From positions 26,816,308 through 26,880,307 of the forward strand of contig NC_084666.1 of NCBI RefSeq assembly GCF_028389875.1: a stretch of DNA of 64,000 bases. Reading direction: 5' to 3'. The position numbers and the translations under genes were made by a program. Source of the DNA: Rhea pennata (lineage: Eukaryota > Chordata > Aves > Rheiformes > Rheidae). The notes under the pieces were generated by a model, which was not told the DNA's origin, ran no database searches, and worked only from the letters and a program-made list of their open reading frames with translations. The first letter of the stretch is position 1; every line of letters starts with the position of its first letter. This document shows, piece after piece, positions 36,476-48,470 of this stretch.

Positions 36476-39400
36476 ATGGACTTGGGCATTAACCAAACCT
36501 TCATGCTGAAGGAATTCTTTTAAGATCTGTCTCTGTACTTCCCCATCTTACTTGCATTGTGCATGTATTAAAATTTGTCAGAGTTGCCACTTGAAAACTG
36601 TACTTAAATGAGTTTAGTGTATGTAAGCTGTTCCTTTTAGAAGTCAAAAAAAAATCAGTCAAAACCACCAGTTAATGACCATGCTCTATACAGTGTTCAC
36701 AGCTATATAGACTGAGACCAAAAGCCTCTCAGCTGCTTTTGTTTCTAAATCTTCAGAGGTTAATTTGGCAATTGACAGAGCATTATTTCTTGCTATTAAA
36801 TATTATACTTGAGAACATACTGCTAGTAGTGAATCACTAGGAAAAACTGCTCTTAGACTTAGGTTTGCAACTAGTGAGGATAGCCTTAATGTGTGATTTA
36901 AGAGTAAACAATTGTAAATTAGTTCCTTTATTTTAGCCTCAAGTACAAGGATGACTTGTGAGAATGCTTGGAGGAGCAGGATTAAATCAAAGACCTTTAG
37001 AAGTTCCTTTTGCCACAAATTATTCTCAAAGTCTAGGGGCAGGGGGAAAAAGGGAGAGGGAGTTTTGATAGTTCAAAATAAAAAAAAAAAGAAAAGTTGA
37101 AATATTTCAGCTATATTGAAAAATCAAAGAGCTGGATATGAATGAAGTACTCCATCTCTAATGTAAAGATACATAAGCTGCTGCTACTACTAACCCTCTC
37201 AAAGAAAGGAAAGCAACTATGGACAAATGCTAGCATTGATAGTAGTATGCCTCCCCCTAAAAAACTAACCTAAAAAAGGAATGCTACATTTTCAGGAATG
37301 TGATGGTGATACCACCAGAGATGGTGGTATTTGCTGACAGCAAAGGCTCTTTTTCTTAAAGCATGTTTTTTTTCTTTAAACAAATCTAAAAGTAGTATGA
37401 AAGGTCTAGCTCTGTGCTGAAGAAAACAGTATAAATTAAAGTTTAAAGTTTAGAGAGATTATCCAAGTAGTAAATTTTTTTCATAAAATTTGCTGAATAT
37501 GCCATGTCAAATATAGGATGTCTAATTAAAGTTACATGCATAGGTAATGCTACCTTGGGGCTGAGACTGGAGCCTTCTTTTAGCCTTACAGTAGTCACCT
37601 GAAACAGGAAAAAATAGATTCCTAGTCTTAATTCTCAGGGCACTTGTACACAATGTCAGTTTTGCAAGCAAGGATTTTAAATGAACTGGTTAGTAGTTTT
37701 AGCTGTAGAAAAATAAATAAAAGAAGTAGTAGTTCTTACTGTGACCAAAAGAACCCATAATTTAAGATTTACTGAACTTGAAAATACTTGCTTTACTATT
37801 TGGATTTTAACAACAGACTACAGGGTAACAGTTTAACTTATTCTTAACAGCTGATAAGTTTGAAAAGTACTTTCACAGAAGAATTGGTATTTCATAAGAA
37901 AGTAATTGGAAGCATCTCAAGGACTGACATGATAGGTATAAACAGTTTAGTAGTATAGAAAAATGAAGTCATGAATTCACAATCTAGGAAAATTTATAAT
38001 TAGAAGAATCCACAAATTACAACAACAAAAAAAAGGAAAGAAAAAGCTTGGCAACAGAAGCTAAGTAGAGAACAACTGAAGAGTATTCATGAAGAGGCAG
38101 ATCATTATGAAGGAGTGGTGATACTAAATTTCCTATTCTTACAGGTCTTGAGAAAGCACAAAAAAGGGGCTTTATTTGGTAAGCTTTGCAAGAAAGGCAG
38201 AAGGTTAAAAAGTGTTCTAGAATGAAGAACAGAAATAAGGTGTTTTAGAGGAGAAAAACTTTCAGAACAGCATTAAAGCAGGAGGAGGCATACAAAGACT
38301 ACAGGTGGCTATTTAGGCTTGAACTAGATTTCCTTTGAGATTTCTACTAACAGTTTTGCCACAAGATACATTGTAATCATTAAAAAAACAGCAACCTGAT
38401 TTCAAGGTTTATAGTCTGTAATACAAGTATTTACTTTATAAAGCAAAACCTTTATGTAAATACCAAGAACAAATCATCACACCAGAGAGCCTAAAGTATG
38501 GGCACTTAATGAATCATATGCTGTCTTTAAGTCTTGTCCTGCAGCACAATCTTTGCAACTGTTTCCCCTTTTTATAAAAACTGCAAGTACACAAATCCTA
38601 CAGTTGAAAGCCTGTTTTAAATCATTTGTTAGTGTTACAGTTAAAAACTGAAACACCAGCAGCTGTCATGGTAAATAAAGCAGCTTAGGTCTGATTTCCT
38701 AAGCTGACCTAGAAAGATCCTTGCATCCTATTATAGTTCAGGCCAACTTCCATGGCCACTGGCCATAGTGGGGCTGTAACCCCAACTTTAATACACAATT
38801 CATAAACTTTATGATACTGATTGTGAACAATCTAGACAGAAATAACCATGTTTTTCTTAATTAACAGACAATCTGAAGACTCAGCTTTTCAAAACTTGTG
38901 CTTCTGTCACATGACATAGCAGTGTTGCTTTTTCTTCTCCCATTGATCTTTTTGTGTGCAGAGATTCAGTCACTACAATAGAAAAGATACACCCCATGCA
39001 GGCTTATGAGAAGTTACTAGAAAACAAGGAACTGAGTTTATATTCTAAGTGGTTCTGATTCTTCAGCTACAAATACTGCATCACCAATAGTCACTTACAA
39101 AGCAGATGTTTGGCTCAAAAATGATGTACAAAGCTTTGCATGAAAACTCCAATATACTAAAGCAGAAGTTTACTCAGTTTGCTCTCAGCAACATCAGACT
39201 TCCATGCTACCACAGATCTTAATGCTGTTTTTATTCATATCATTTCCTTCCACCCCCTTCTTCAGTTCGTTTAGTCACTTTCTATAATACTAGAGCTACA
39301 GTCAACTCTTCCTTCCTCCCAGAAAAAGCCCGAGAAAGCTGCATCAAATCAAGACATTTCTAGATGTGCAGTATTCTGTAGCAGCCTAACAAGCCCACTG

Positions 39401-39965
39401 GCATACGTGTCTCTTCTGTTGCCTCCGTTAGTGATACTGCAATGCAAAGAATTCAGGAATCAATTTAGTGTAGCTAAATTGACCAAGTGTAAGGAGGAAC
39501 TGGCTGAACTCCCTCCCCTGGGTAGGTACACAAGATACTTGCTCCAGAAGTCTGCTGCAGGTTCTCACTATGTATCTACAATAGCTAGCTTCTATCCCAG
39601 ATCATTTTTTCCTAGGTTATGCTGGCTGAGATACTACAAAAATGCATGTAGCTATCTGCTATTGTATCTACCTGATGACAGAACTATGGCAAATCAAATT
39701 CTAGATTTCCATGCCCATTCTGTAGGAGTTATAGTACTAGATTATCTTAAAAAAAAAAGGGGGGGGGTAATTGTGCATTTACTTGATAGCTATCAAACAA
39801 ATGTTATTTCATTTACCTTTTAGACATGAGTAATATTCAGTTTAAAGCAGAATTAGCATGTTTAATTAGTAACAAACTAACAAAATGAAAGATATTTAAG
39901 GCTTTTTTTTTTTTTTTTTAAGAAACACTGCTATGGAAGAGGGACATACAGAAGTAGCTACTAGT

Positions 39966-39996
<31 letters not shown>

Positions 39997-41210
39997 CTCT
40001 TCTCTTAAACACTAAAGTTACACTTTGCTACCCTCTCTGCCAGTGAATGTTTTGCAAAAGGGCATGTTCTTACTATTAAAAAAACAAACAAACAAACAAA
40101 CAACCCCCCCCACACACACACTGCATCAGGAGGCTCTTATCTTCCTACTCATGCAGAAGAGGAAGCAAAACTAAGCAACCCTTTCCATGAAACCCGGAAG
40201 TATTTAGTCCTGTAAGTTTAAATTAGAAACAAAACAATTTTGACATGATAGATTTATATTTAAGTTTTACTTGTATTAAAAATAGGAAATAACACTCCTT
40301 GTAACAATTCAGTGTTCATAATGACACAATGAGAAGTAACTATTGCAAAGTGGTTCAGATAACAGTTGTCTTTAATGCATGATCATTTAAACTTGCAGAC
40401 ATGGATCTTCTGTAAATTAACCTCTTCACAGGCATTTAATAGGAACAATGATACAATTAAACATGTCTACCTCCAGAACAGAACACTTAGATTTCTTATG
40501 TATAAAGCTCAAATACCAAAAATATAAAAATCCTAAAGTAATTTGAAATACATGAGAAGAAAAAGTGCCATGGCGGAAGTTTAATGTTTGTAACTGGAGT
40601 AGGTTGTTACAACACTTTGAAGGATCAGGTATACTTTTAGGCACTGTTTTGAAGTCTTATTTGCCTGAATTACACAGTAGGACTTGAGATACCCCAAAAC
40701 AATTTGTACAAGATAAATTTAAGGCAACCAAGTGCAAAAGCTCAGTGTGTATTTGATATACGTAAACAGAACATTTCATAGTCAGAGCTGTGCAACTTAT
40801 AAGTCAATAGTATGGACAAAGGCCAAAACCATTCTGCCTAGAGACACAAATGCAAAGTGTACTTGCACTAATGAAGCCAAAAGTTACAAATACTTGGAAA
40901 TAAAAGTATTCTAACACAGACATTACACTGCCTTGCTAAATGAGCATCAGCTGCTTCCCCCATCCCAACATGCAGTTTCCAGTAAGTTTGTTCCATATAG
41001 TTACTGCAACAGCCAGAGCTCCAATGTTAAAACAGAATGTACAACACCAGATAAGGAATGTGAATGTACAGATATTGGACCTTTAAAAAAATACAGTACC
41101 TAGGATTCCCCATTTTAGCCAGTTTTCAGCATATTGCATAGCAGTAAACTCATCTGCTACCTAAAAACGTTGCTGTTCACCCAACATGGAATTCCTCCTC
41201 AATTCTTCTT
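36476..41210. other. Convergent 3' region: GNPDA2 3' UTR and intergenic DNA
   Basis: The GNPDA2 3' UTR runs leftward from 41210. Minus-strand AATAAA signals (TTTATT on the plus strand) are at 39230-39235, 38171-38176 and 36927-36932; a weaker ATTAAA is at 40435-40440. The rest has only simple repeats: a (GAAAA)-like run near 39981-39996, and a (CAAA)n tract followed by a C run and (CA)n near 40081-40121. No transposon was recognised here. Confidence 0.55.
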
Positions 41211-41269
41211 TCAGTTTTCTTTCATACTGTACAGTGGGTCCACAAGTTTATTGTGCACATGCATTAAAC
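41211..41269 (-). CDS. GNPDA2: GNPDA2 coding exon 6 of 6 (last)
   Basis: Completes Gly257 and encodes residues 258-275, [18 protein letters not shown], then TGA at plus-strand 41213-41211. The acceptor on the minus strand is CTCCAAG. It lies 3.4 kb from the previous exon and was located by its conserved peptide. Confidence 0.95.
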
Positions 41270-44200
41270 CTTGGAGGGAAAGCAACAATGCCAGCTTTAC
41301 ATTAGTTATAACACTTTCAACAAGCTTTTTTCTATCCACATTTTTATTCATGGAGTTTACTTCAAGTACACATTTCAAACAGTTCAGTGAAAAGTAGACT
41401 GGCTATTCAAAGTATTTTAAGAACAAAAGTAATTAAGTTAGATAGCATTATTCCTGCATCACTCAAATACTAACACTTTCAGCATAAACTGATCAGGGAT
41501 ACAAAAAACATCTCAGAATCCCAGCCTGATAGCAGACTAGTCAGAGAATGGATTTTGAGTATTTCCAAATGAATTCAGTGCATGATAGAAGTTCATCTCT
41601 CTCCTCTTTGCATTAAGGTAAAAGCAAGGTAAAAATTCCCTTACTCCATAACTTGTAATAAAAGTCAGATTTATTCATAATGATGTTTACAGCATTCTAG
41701 CATTGTGATGTTACTATCTTTGTGATTAATGCTATACTTGCAGTCATAGAGAAAAGAAAATAACTAAGGATCTCTAGACTACTAATGCAGATTCAGAACT
41801 TTAGTTCAACTGTTTTGTATCTTAGCAGATTTATTATTTTGATCATATACAAGTCACTATAGTTTAAACAGGAGAGTATTTTTCAATGAAGTATTTTAAT
41901 TTTTGAGAGTGCTGAGGAGAAGAGATCAAGAAGGTGCAGCATTCTTAAAGCTGATTTAGTAAAAATGTTACCTACATCTCTGTATGGCATTTAGTCATTT
42001 TGTTTTTAACTTCATTCCATCTTAACGGCTAATACTAGTAACTAATCCATGCTTGGTAATCTACAAATTAAGTGTTCAGTCTAGCACCCGGGATTAACTT
42101 CTACAATTACACAAATGTAAGTAATATGCAGTATTAAAATATTACAGAGATTTTCTTAGAAACCCTGAAATTCAAGTTTGGCAGTAGGGCACATTCCAAA
42201 GACTATTTACAGCCAAGAATACACATAATGCATCATGTGGCAAACTTACTGTCACTGTAGCAATAATTAAATTTGAATATTTAACTGTATAATCTGAGGT
42301 TATTACTTTAAGTGAGCACACCATGCAGCATCTGTTCCCAATTTGTATATAGTTATTTAAAAATGTAGATACTATTCCTTTTTCCATCAAGTAATACATT
42401 TAGCCATACTGAAAAGCCAACAGCTAAAACAGGCTGAAGGAGGACTTAGCTTCAGATTTTTGCCTTCAAATTTTCCTTTTTGCACAACATAATAATACTA
42501 TTGAAGAGGAACTTCTCAGATTTCATGAAGCATAAGTATTGTGTTGATATACAAGGGAAAGTAAGTCAGTAGTGTTTCTGGGGAGTTTAGTAAGTGGGAA
42601 AATAAGCAGACATTTGACAGGAGTCATTTGATGCAGGGGGAAAAAGATAACTGTAGCCACTATTTAAATTAGAACCCATGTTATGAACTTCAAAGCATTC
42701 CATTTCCTGCTAGTCTCATTTTCTTCTCTTAGAAAAACACCATTCCCCACTTTCTTCCTAGAGGCATCAAAAATGCTTATAAGTACTGCCACTGCCATAT
42801 TTACTGAAGAATATTTAAATCCTACTGGTCTAAGTGTGTTTCAAGAATAGAGTAAGAAGAACAGAGAGGAACCAGATCTCTTGGTTGATGGAGGCCAAAA
42901 AAATAGTAACACTCTATTTTAAAGGAAAAGACTTGCTACTTATTCAAGTATTCTTTAAATAAGTGTACTGCATATACATGCATATACTTTCAGAGAAGCA
43001 TGCCCACGTGTGGAAAAAGCTTTCAGCATTAATTCTTCTCTTCAAACTAATCAATAAATTCAAAACCAATTAGTTTGGCCTCACTCTCCAAAGTGGTAAA
43101 TAGAAGTTACCTTTCCCCTTCCATTAAGGGGGTTTAAGTAGACTTGGTAATTTCAGCTTTTTACTAAGTTTTCCAGAAAGTTATAGGTAAGCAGAGAGGA
43201 GTAAAAGTTATTCTAGCTATCAGCCAGTATGATGGTTTATTATCTAACAGTATTTGAAATTTCATATAGTATCTTTATTCTTTTAAATAGTGAGAAATTG
43301 TAGTAATTAACTACCAAAATTAGCAATCCTTAAGACCTACCTAGCATCTTAAATCTAACCTGAAGATCAACATTAAAGAATTCCAGATTTGACCATTGAT
43401 TTCTCTTAAATCTTAAAATTAAAAATATTTAAATTGATTTATAAGCGAGGAAAACTTAGCCTATTTAAAGTAAATAATTTTCCAAAAAACTATTTCTCAG
43501 TATATGTCATAGGATAATTAAATATGGTGTGAAAGAACAGCATACATTCACATACTGTAGCCTTTGAATTTTTTAGAGCAATGTTGAATATCAATGTCAC
43601 GGCTAGTAATTCTACATTAGTATGTTTAATCTCTTGCAAACACAGTTTGTTTGTATGAATATCATAGAAGGTTTATGATTCATCCAAGTAGTCTAGCTAC
43701 AAGTCTAAACTTGTTAAAGTTTAGCTTTGAAAACAGCAGTAAGTAGTATCCAGTAGTGTGATGCAGGTGAAGACTATCCCTCCCCAATACCCAAACAGGA
43801 TACTTAAAAACTCCAAAATTAAACATTACCTACAAGTGTATCACACTGAAAGTCTAATTAGTGTCAGATTTTGCAGTCTAATGCACCTATGGACACCAGT
43901 GATAAAATACTAAGAATAATTTCGCAAACAGTTTAGATCTCTGATCTCAATAATAGGAAAATTACTGGAGTGAGACTGTTGTGATGTAAACAGAATTTTT
44001 CTCTTTTCACCTATATTAGCACAGCAAATGCAGCTCCACTGCCTCAGTGGAGCAAGACTAAGTAGGATTTCTCAATGACTATCAAAAATTCAAAGTTATC
44101 TTAAATTTACTTAAATATATATACTGCAAATATGAAAAGCAAAGTAAGTGTGCTATGTATTAAAAGCCAATATAGACTGTTGTGCAAAAAGCACCGTACA

Positions 44201-46751
44201 CAAGACGTCCTCAACTGACTTGAAAGTCTGCATCACACATCAAGTTTACTAGACAATGTTTTACAAGACACCAAATTGCCAGTAATAACAAAACAAGTCA
44301 TAAAAAAAATATCATGGAATATATCATGGTTAAGAGCTGTATCTTTTTTAAGTAAAACTCTCCGCAGTGTGTTTAAAACCAGTATTCTAGGCACAGACTG
44401 CTGATGTTTTTTTTAAACATGCAGTTGAAGATTACTCAACTACAATTTCAAAGTGGGAGCAAGGGAAGGATCTTAGTCAAAGGAGATGTCAGGAATATTG
44501 ACTGACATACTCTGACCTCATACGTAAGGAACAAGATACCTCTTAGCATTGTTCCACTCAAGATAGAAGTTAACATTTCACACATTAAATACAGATTATA
44601 CATTAGCTAACCTAACGTGCTCGAAAGCCCAGACTTAATTTTAGTTTATTTTTCAAATACGAGTAACTGTTCTGATTCAGTGCTCACCTTTAAAGTACTT
44701 TACAGTTTTAACTCTTAGTTCTAAAGTAGCATCTTCATCGCATACAAAGATAGTGCGAGGGTGCTGCTGGAAAGCAGAAACTGTCCACATATGATTGACC
44801 CCTTCTTCAATTGCTTTGTACAATGCAAAAGCTTTATGTGCACCAGTTATAAGAATCATCACCTGCAAAAGAAAGGCCTCTCTTTATTTTCAATCTCAGT
44901 ATTGAAACCAGCTATGGTCTTGAAAACAGACACATGCAACTAAAACTAAATGAGTTCTTACTTCTCTAGCATCCATCACTGTACCCACACCAACTGTTAG
45001 CGCCATAGTTGGTACTTTAGATAAGTCTCCATCAAAGTATTTAGCATTTGCCAAAATGGTGTCCATTGCTAAAGTCTTTAATCTTGTTCTTGAAGACAAA
45101 CTTGATCCTGGTTCATTGAATGCAATGTGGCCATCTGGACCAATGCCTTTTCAAAGTTAAAAAAAAGTAAATCATTCCAGAGCTACAAGTCAGATATCTT
45201 CAGACATTTTAAAATAAAAGTTTTAGGATTAATTCTTTCTTTACAATCCCACTCTCAATAAAATGCACTAAAAACCTACTTCAGAGTAAGTTGTTGTTAG
45301 AAACTGGACACCAAACATTGTTTTGATACTCATACTGATTCTCTGTTAGTCACAGAACTTTCTTATCCTATATTGGAGAATAAATTCTTTTAGCAAATTT
45401 CTAGAAATAGGGACTACAGATTCAGTGCACTTGCTTAAACCTTAACTGATCACAATATTTTGTCTTACCTCCAACAAACAGATCAATTCCCCCAGCTTCT
45501 TCAATTTTCTTTTCAAATGCATCACATTCTGCCTGTAAGTCTGGAGCATTTCCATCAAGGATATGAGCATTATTTGGATCTATGTCAATATGTTTAAAGA
45601 AGTTATTCCACATATAAGAATGATAACTCTCTGGATGATTTCTGGGAAGTCCTGCAACCATTTAAAGTGATGTTAACATACTGCAAGATTTATTTAACCA
45701 ACCTTAATCATTCTAGTCTACTTGTAACAAACATGGCATGGAGGACAAAGCTTGTTTTAAAACAATCTATGAAATTAAAACAGAACTTGAAACAACACTG
45801 ATGAGTTTCTCCTAATTGGTTTAATGTAGTCAATTTGCATAAATATCACAAAGGAGGTAAAATCGTTGAAAGAAATAAAGTGACAATACTGTGTGGCAAA
45901 GTACTTCCTGCGAGTATTTCAGTTATTTACAAGCAGTGAATTTATCCCAGAATCTATCTGGACTAGTTAATAACTCTTCGCATATTATTAGAATAATTAA
46001 GACAATACACGCTCAGATTATCCAGTGCACTAATGTAAAAGCACAAACATAAAGGACAAAATCAAAGTCTAGTATCTAAGAATGCTTAACAATTTTCATG
46101 AAGAAAGTTTCAGTGTATCATTCTCAAAAAATTAACACCACAGCTTACCTACATATTCATCCATATTGAAAGTCTTTACATATTTGAAAGAGAGATCTCC
46201 ATTCTTGTGATATTCTATCAGCTTCTTGTAGCATCCCAAAGGCGTACTCCCTATTGAATAAAGTTTTTCTACTATGCTATATATCCACAAAACATTTTCA
46301 GAGTGTATTTAAATCTCTTCAAAGTCAGTTTTTGCTACAATGCTTTTCAACAGAATTAAAACAAAACTATCATTTCTCATCTATCATTATCACAACTTCT
46401 TTTAAAACAGGAATTTTATATTTAAATTAGAAGTATGTTGGATAATGTCTAATAACATTAGAAAAATGTTTATTACCAAAAAATATAACTATTTTGCATG
46501 TTCATATAGAAACACTGTCTGTTAGCAGTAATGCAAATGCATTTCTCATTTTCGTAAAATTTATTTTTTTAGTAAAAACAATTACATAAGTTTTTTTACA
46601 AGAAAAACAAATTACAAGAAAACTTGCCTGTTGGTAGACCAAGTGTGAAATATCTTCCTTGACTTGGCTTGAACTGGATAATACGATTACAGATGTATTT
46701 TGCTGCCCATTCACTAGCCTGATCATAATCTTCAAGGATTACTAGTCGCAT
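41211..46751 (-). CDS. GNPDA2: GNPDA2, glucosamine-6-phosphate deaminase 2, 6 coding exons
   Basis: This cytosolic enzyme of amino-sugar catabolism converts glucosamine 6-phosphate and water to fructose 6-phosphate and ammonia, opposing the hexosamine pathway. The coding exons sum to 828 nt (275 aa plus stop), against 276 aa in human. Residue numbers match the bacterial NagB active site: Asp72 in FNMDEYV, Asp141, His143 and Glu148 in [10 protein letters not shown], and Lys208 for phosphate binding. Residues matching the NagB allosteric site (Arg158, Lys160, Thr161, Tyr254) are also present, which suggests N-acetylglucosamine-6-phosphate control is possible. The C-terminus reads [14 protein letters not shown]. 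The paralogue GNPDA1 has a longer tail, and the closer match and GUF1 synteny favour GNPDA2. One intron is GC-AG (see findings). Confidence 0.97.
44688..44862 (-). CDS. GNPDA2: GNPDA2 coding exon 5 of 6
   Basis: Residues 199-256. It has [20 protein letters not shown] with Lys208, and the segment ending VKTVKYFK with Tyr254 of the allosteric site. GCAG acceptor and AAAG|GTGAGC donor. Confidence 0.97.
44962..45146 (-). CDS. GNPDA2: GNPDA2 coding exon 4 of 6
   Basis: Residues 137-198. It holds the catalytic motif [16 protein letters not shown] (Asp141, His143, Glu148) and the lid region [12 protein letters not shown]. Donor GAA|GTAAGA. Confidence 0.97.
45469..45651 (-). CDS. GNPDA2: GNPDA2 coding exon 3 of 6
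   Basis: Residues 76-136, [20 protein letters not shown] through GGIDLFVG. Donor GGAG|GTAAGA. Confidence 0.97.
46149..46250 (-). CDS. GNPDA2: GNPDA2 coding exon 2 of 6
   Basis: Residues 42-75: the substrate-phosphate loop [11 protein letters not shown] and the FNMDEYV segment with catalytic Asp72. The acceptor is TTCAATAG and pairs with the unusual GC donor of the previous exon. Confidence 0.97.
46622..46627 (-). other. GNPDA2: GC-type 5' splice site (AG|GCAAGT)
   Basis: The intron starts GCAAGT. The bases around it match the ideal donor at every position except the second, which is the known pattern for functional GC-AG introns spliced by the major spliceosome. No GT donor nearby would keep the reading frame and the GSTP motif. 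Confidence 0.88.
46628..46751 (-). CDS. GNPDA2: GNPDA2 coding exon 1 of 6 (start exon)
   Basis: Residues 1-41 from the ATG at plus-strand 46751-46749, [20 protein letters not shown] and onward to TLGLPT. The exon probably begins at 46766 (acceptor GTGCAAG), giving 15 nt of leader that contain CCGCCAT just before ATG. The donor reads ACAG|GCAAGT, a GC donor rather than GT. Confidence 0.96.
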
Positions 46752-48099
46752 TATGGCGGTGAGAGACTTGCACAAAGATAAAATAAACTTAAACCTGGAG
46801 AAAACGTTAAAAGGTTAAAATAAGCACCATATGAATACTTATATAATCCTTTTAAGCAAGAGGAGCTAAACAATCACTTTTTGTACTGATGAAGCATAGC
46901 ACTAAATAAAAAGGGATATTTTACTAGTGTAAATATATTGTCAATATACAATCAAAAAACATCTACAGAGTTTAAGCAATAAATACCAGCCACAAGTTAC
47001 TTATCCAAATTCATACATAAAATTAAAGCAATCTGTGGGGAAAAGTTCGACCAGGAAGAGAACAAAACACATTTTGAATTTTGATCTTCTAAGTAACTTT
47101 TTTTTTTGTACAAGAGAACATCTTGTGCTTGAAACACAAACAAACAATATAAATTAGATTTTTTTTTAATGACCAGTTGCTTCTCTAAAATTTAGAGAAC
47201 AAGGCCTGGAATAACCCTGTATGTCTATTTTCCAAACATGTAATTGAAGTATTCAATTCCTTTCAGTCCCATCCAAATACCACAACAATGCTTCAGGTAA
47301 ATCTATTGCTCTGCAAAAGCCTTAAAATAGAGGTATTTAAATCCTTTAAAAATCATGGGAAAAAATAAGGCATAAGGTTTCACTTTTTCATTCCAACAGA
47401 GCTTTAGACAGAAGCCTGAGACATTCATTCTTCAGAGTTTTTAATTCTGAATATCTACAAGACATGCCTGACTACTAAAGTATATGACTCTTTCTTGCAT
47501 TTAAGTGAGGTAATTTTCCATGAGGCTCTGCTCAGGATCAGCTCTTAACAGAAAGACTGAAGATCTTTAGTCAGGTTGCAAGGCACTCAGCCCCTGCTTT
47601 TCACGATAGCATGCTTGGCACTAGTCAGAGGTGGAGTATAGCTGCCCTTAGACTTTACATGAACCTAAGTTTCAAACCCAGACGATAGCACACACAGATA
47701 TCCTTAGCTGACCTGAGAAACCAGTTTTAGAAGAAACAAAGTTACACTACAATACCATCTAACAGATCAGCATCTGCTCCACACACTAAACAAGGTAGGG
47801 AGCGACCATCACCTTCTGCTTGCTCCGCTGCTTCTGTTCCATTCCCAGGACTGTAAAACAGTCACAGGTCACACTCACCTCTGTAGAAGCAATGCTATGC
47901 TACTGGTACTAAAAACTTAACACCCTCGCTTTAACCCAGAGATCGAAGCAGTCACTACAAGTAGACCCTGCCGCTTCAAGGCAGCCCCATAAAGCCTCGA
48001 GGAATTTCCCCAAAGAAAACGGCAATGCTCTCTAGGGAAGAGGGGGAGAGGGGGACTTAGGAGGAGGGATTTGTACAACCGTGACTTCTCGGGTGGAGA

Positions 48100-48470
48100 C
48101 GTCTTCAGGTGGCGAGTCCCCTGCGGCCTCGGAGGAGGAGGCGACGCCGGGCCGGGCCGCGCCACCGCCCTCGCTTCGCCCCACCGCGGCGGGCCAGGAG
48201 CCGCTGCCGCGGGCCTTTCGCGCCCGCCCTCCCCCGCGCACGGAAGGGAGCAGAACTGAGCCCCCGCCCCGCCCCGGTCGCCGCTCACCCCCGGGGAGCC
48301 GGCGGCGGCGAGGGGCCGCGGCCCACCCGAGCGCGCTGCCGCCGCGGAACCGCCGCGGAACCGCCGCCCGCTGCCCGCGCCGCGGCACCCGGAAGCGGCC
48401 GGCGAGCACCGGAAATAGCCTCGGCGGGGGGGGGTTCACGCACGCGCGGCGCAGCGGCCGTTAAAAGCGG
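48100..48470. promoter_or_regulatory. GNPDA2: CpG-island promoter and untranslated first exon of GNPDA2
   Basis: A dense CpG block 1.5 kb upstream of the start exon. On the minus strand a GGG|GTGAGC donor at 48289/48288 is a plausible end of a non-coding exon 1 that splices to 46766. ETS-type sites on the plus strand, CCGGAAGC (48389-48396) and ACCGGAAAT (48408-48416), lie just upstream of it. There is no TATA box. The exact start site is not visible. Confidence 0.75.

Noticed and set aside
39407..39823. 138-codon ORF between the two genes
   Set aside because: Lies in the presumed 3' region of GNPDA2, on the opposite strand, with no family resemblance and a homopolymer-rich end.
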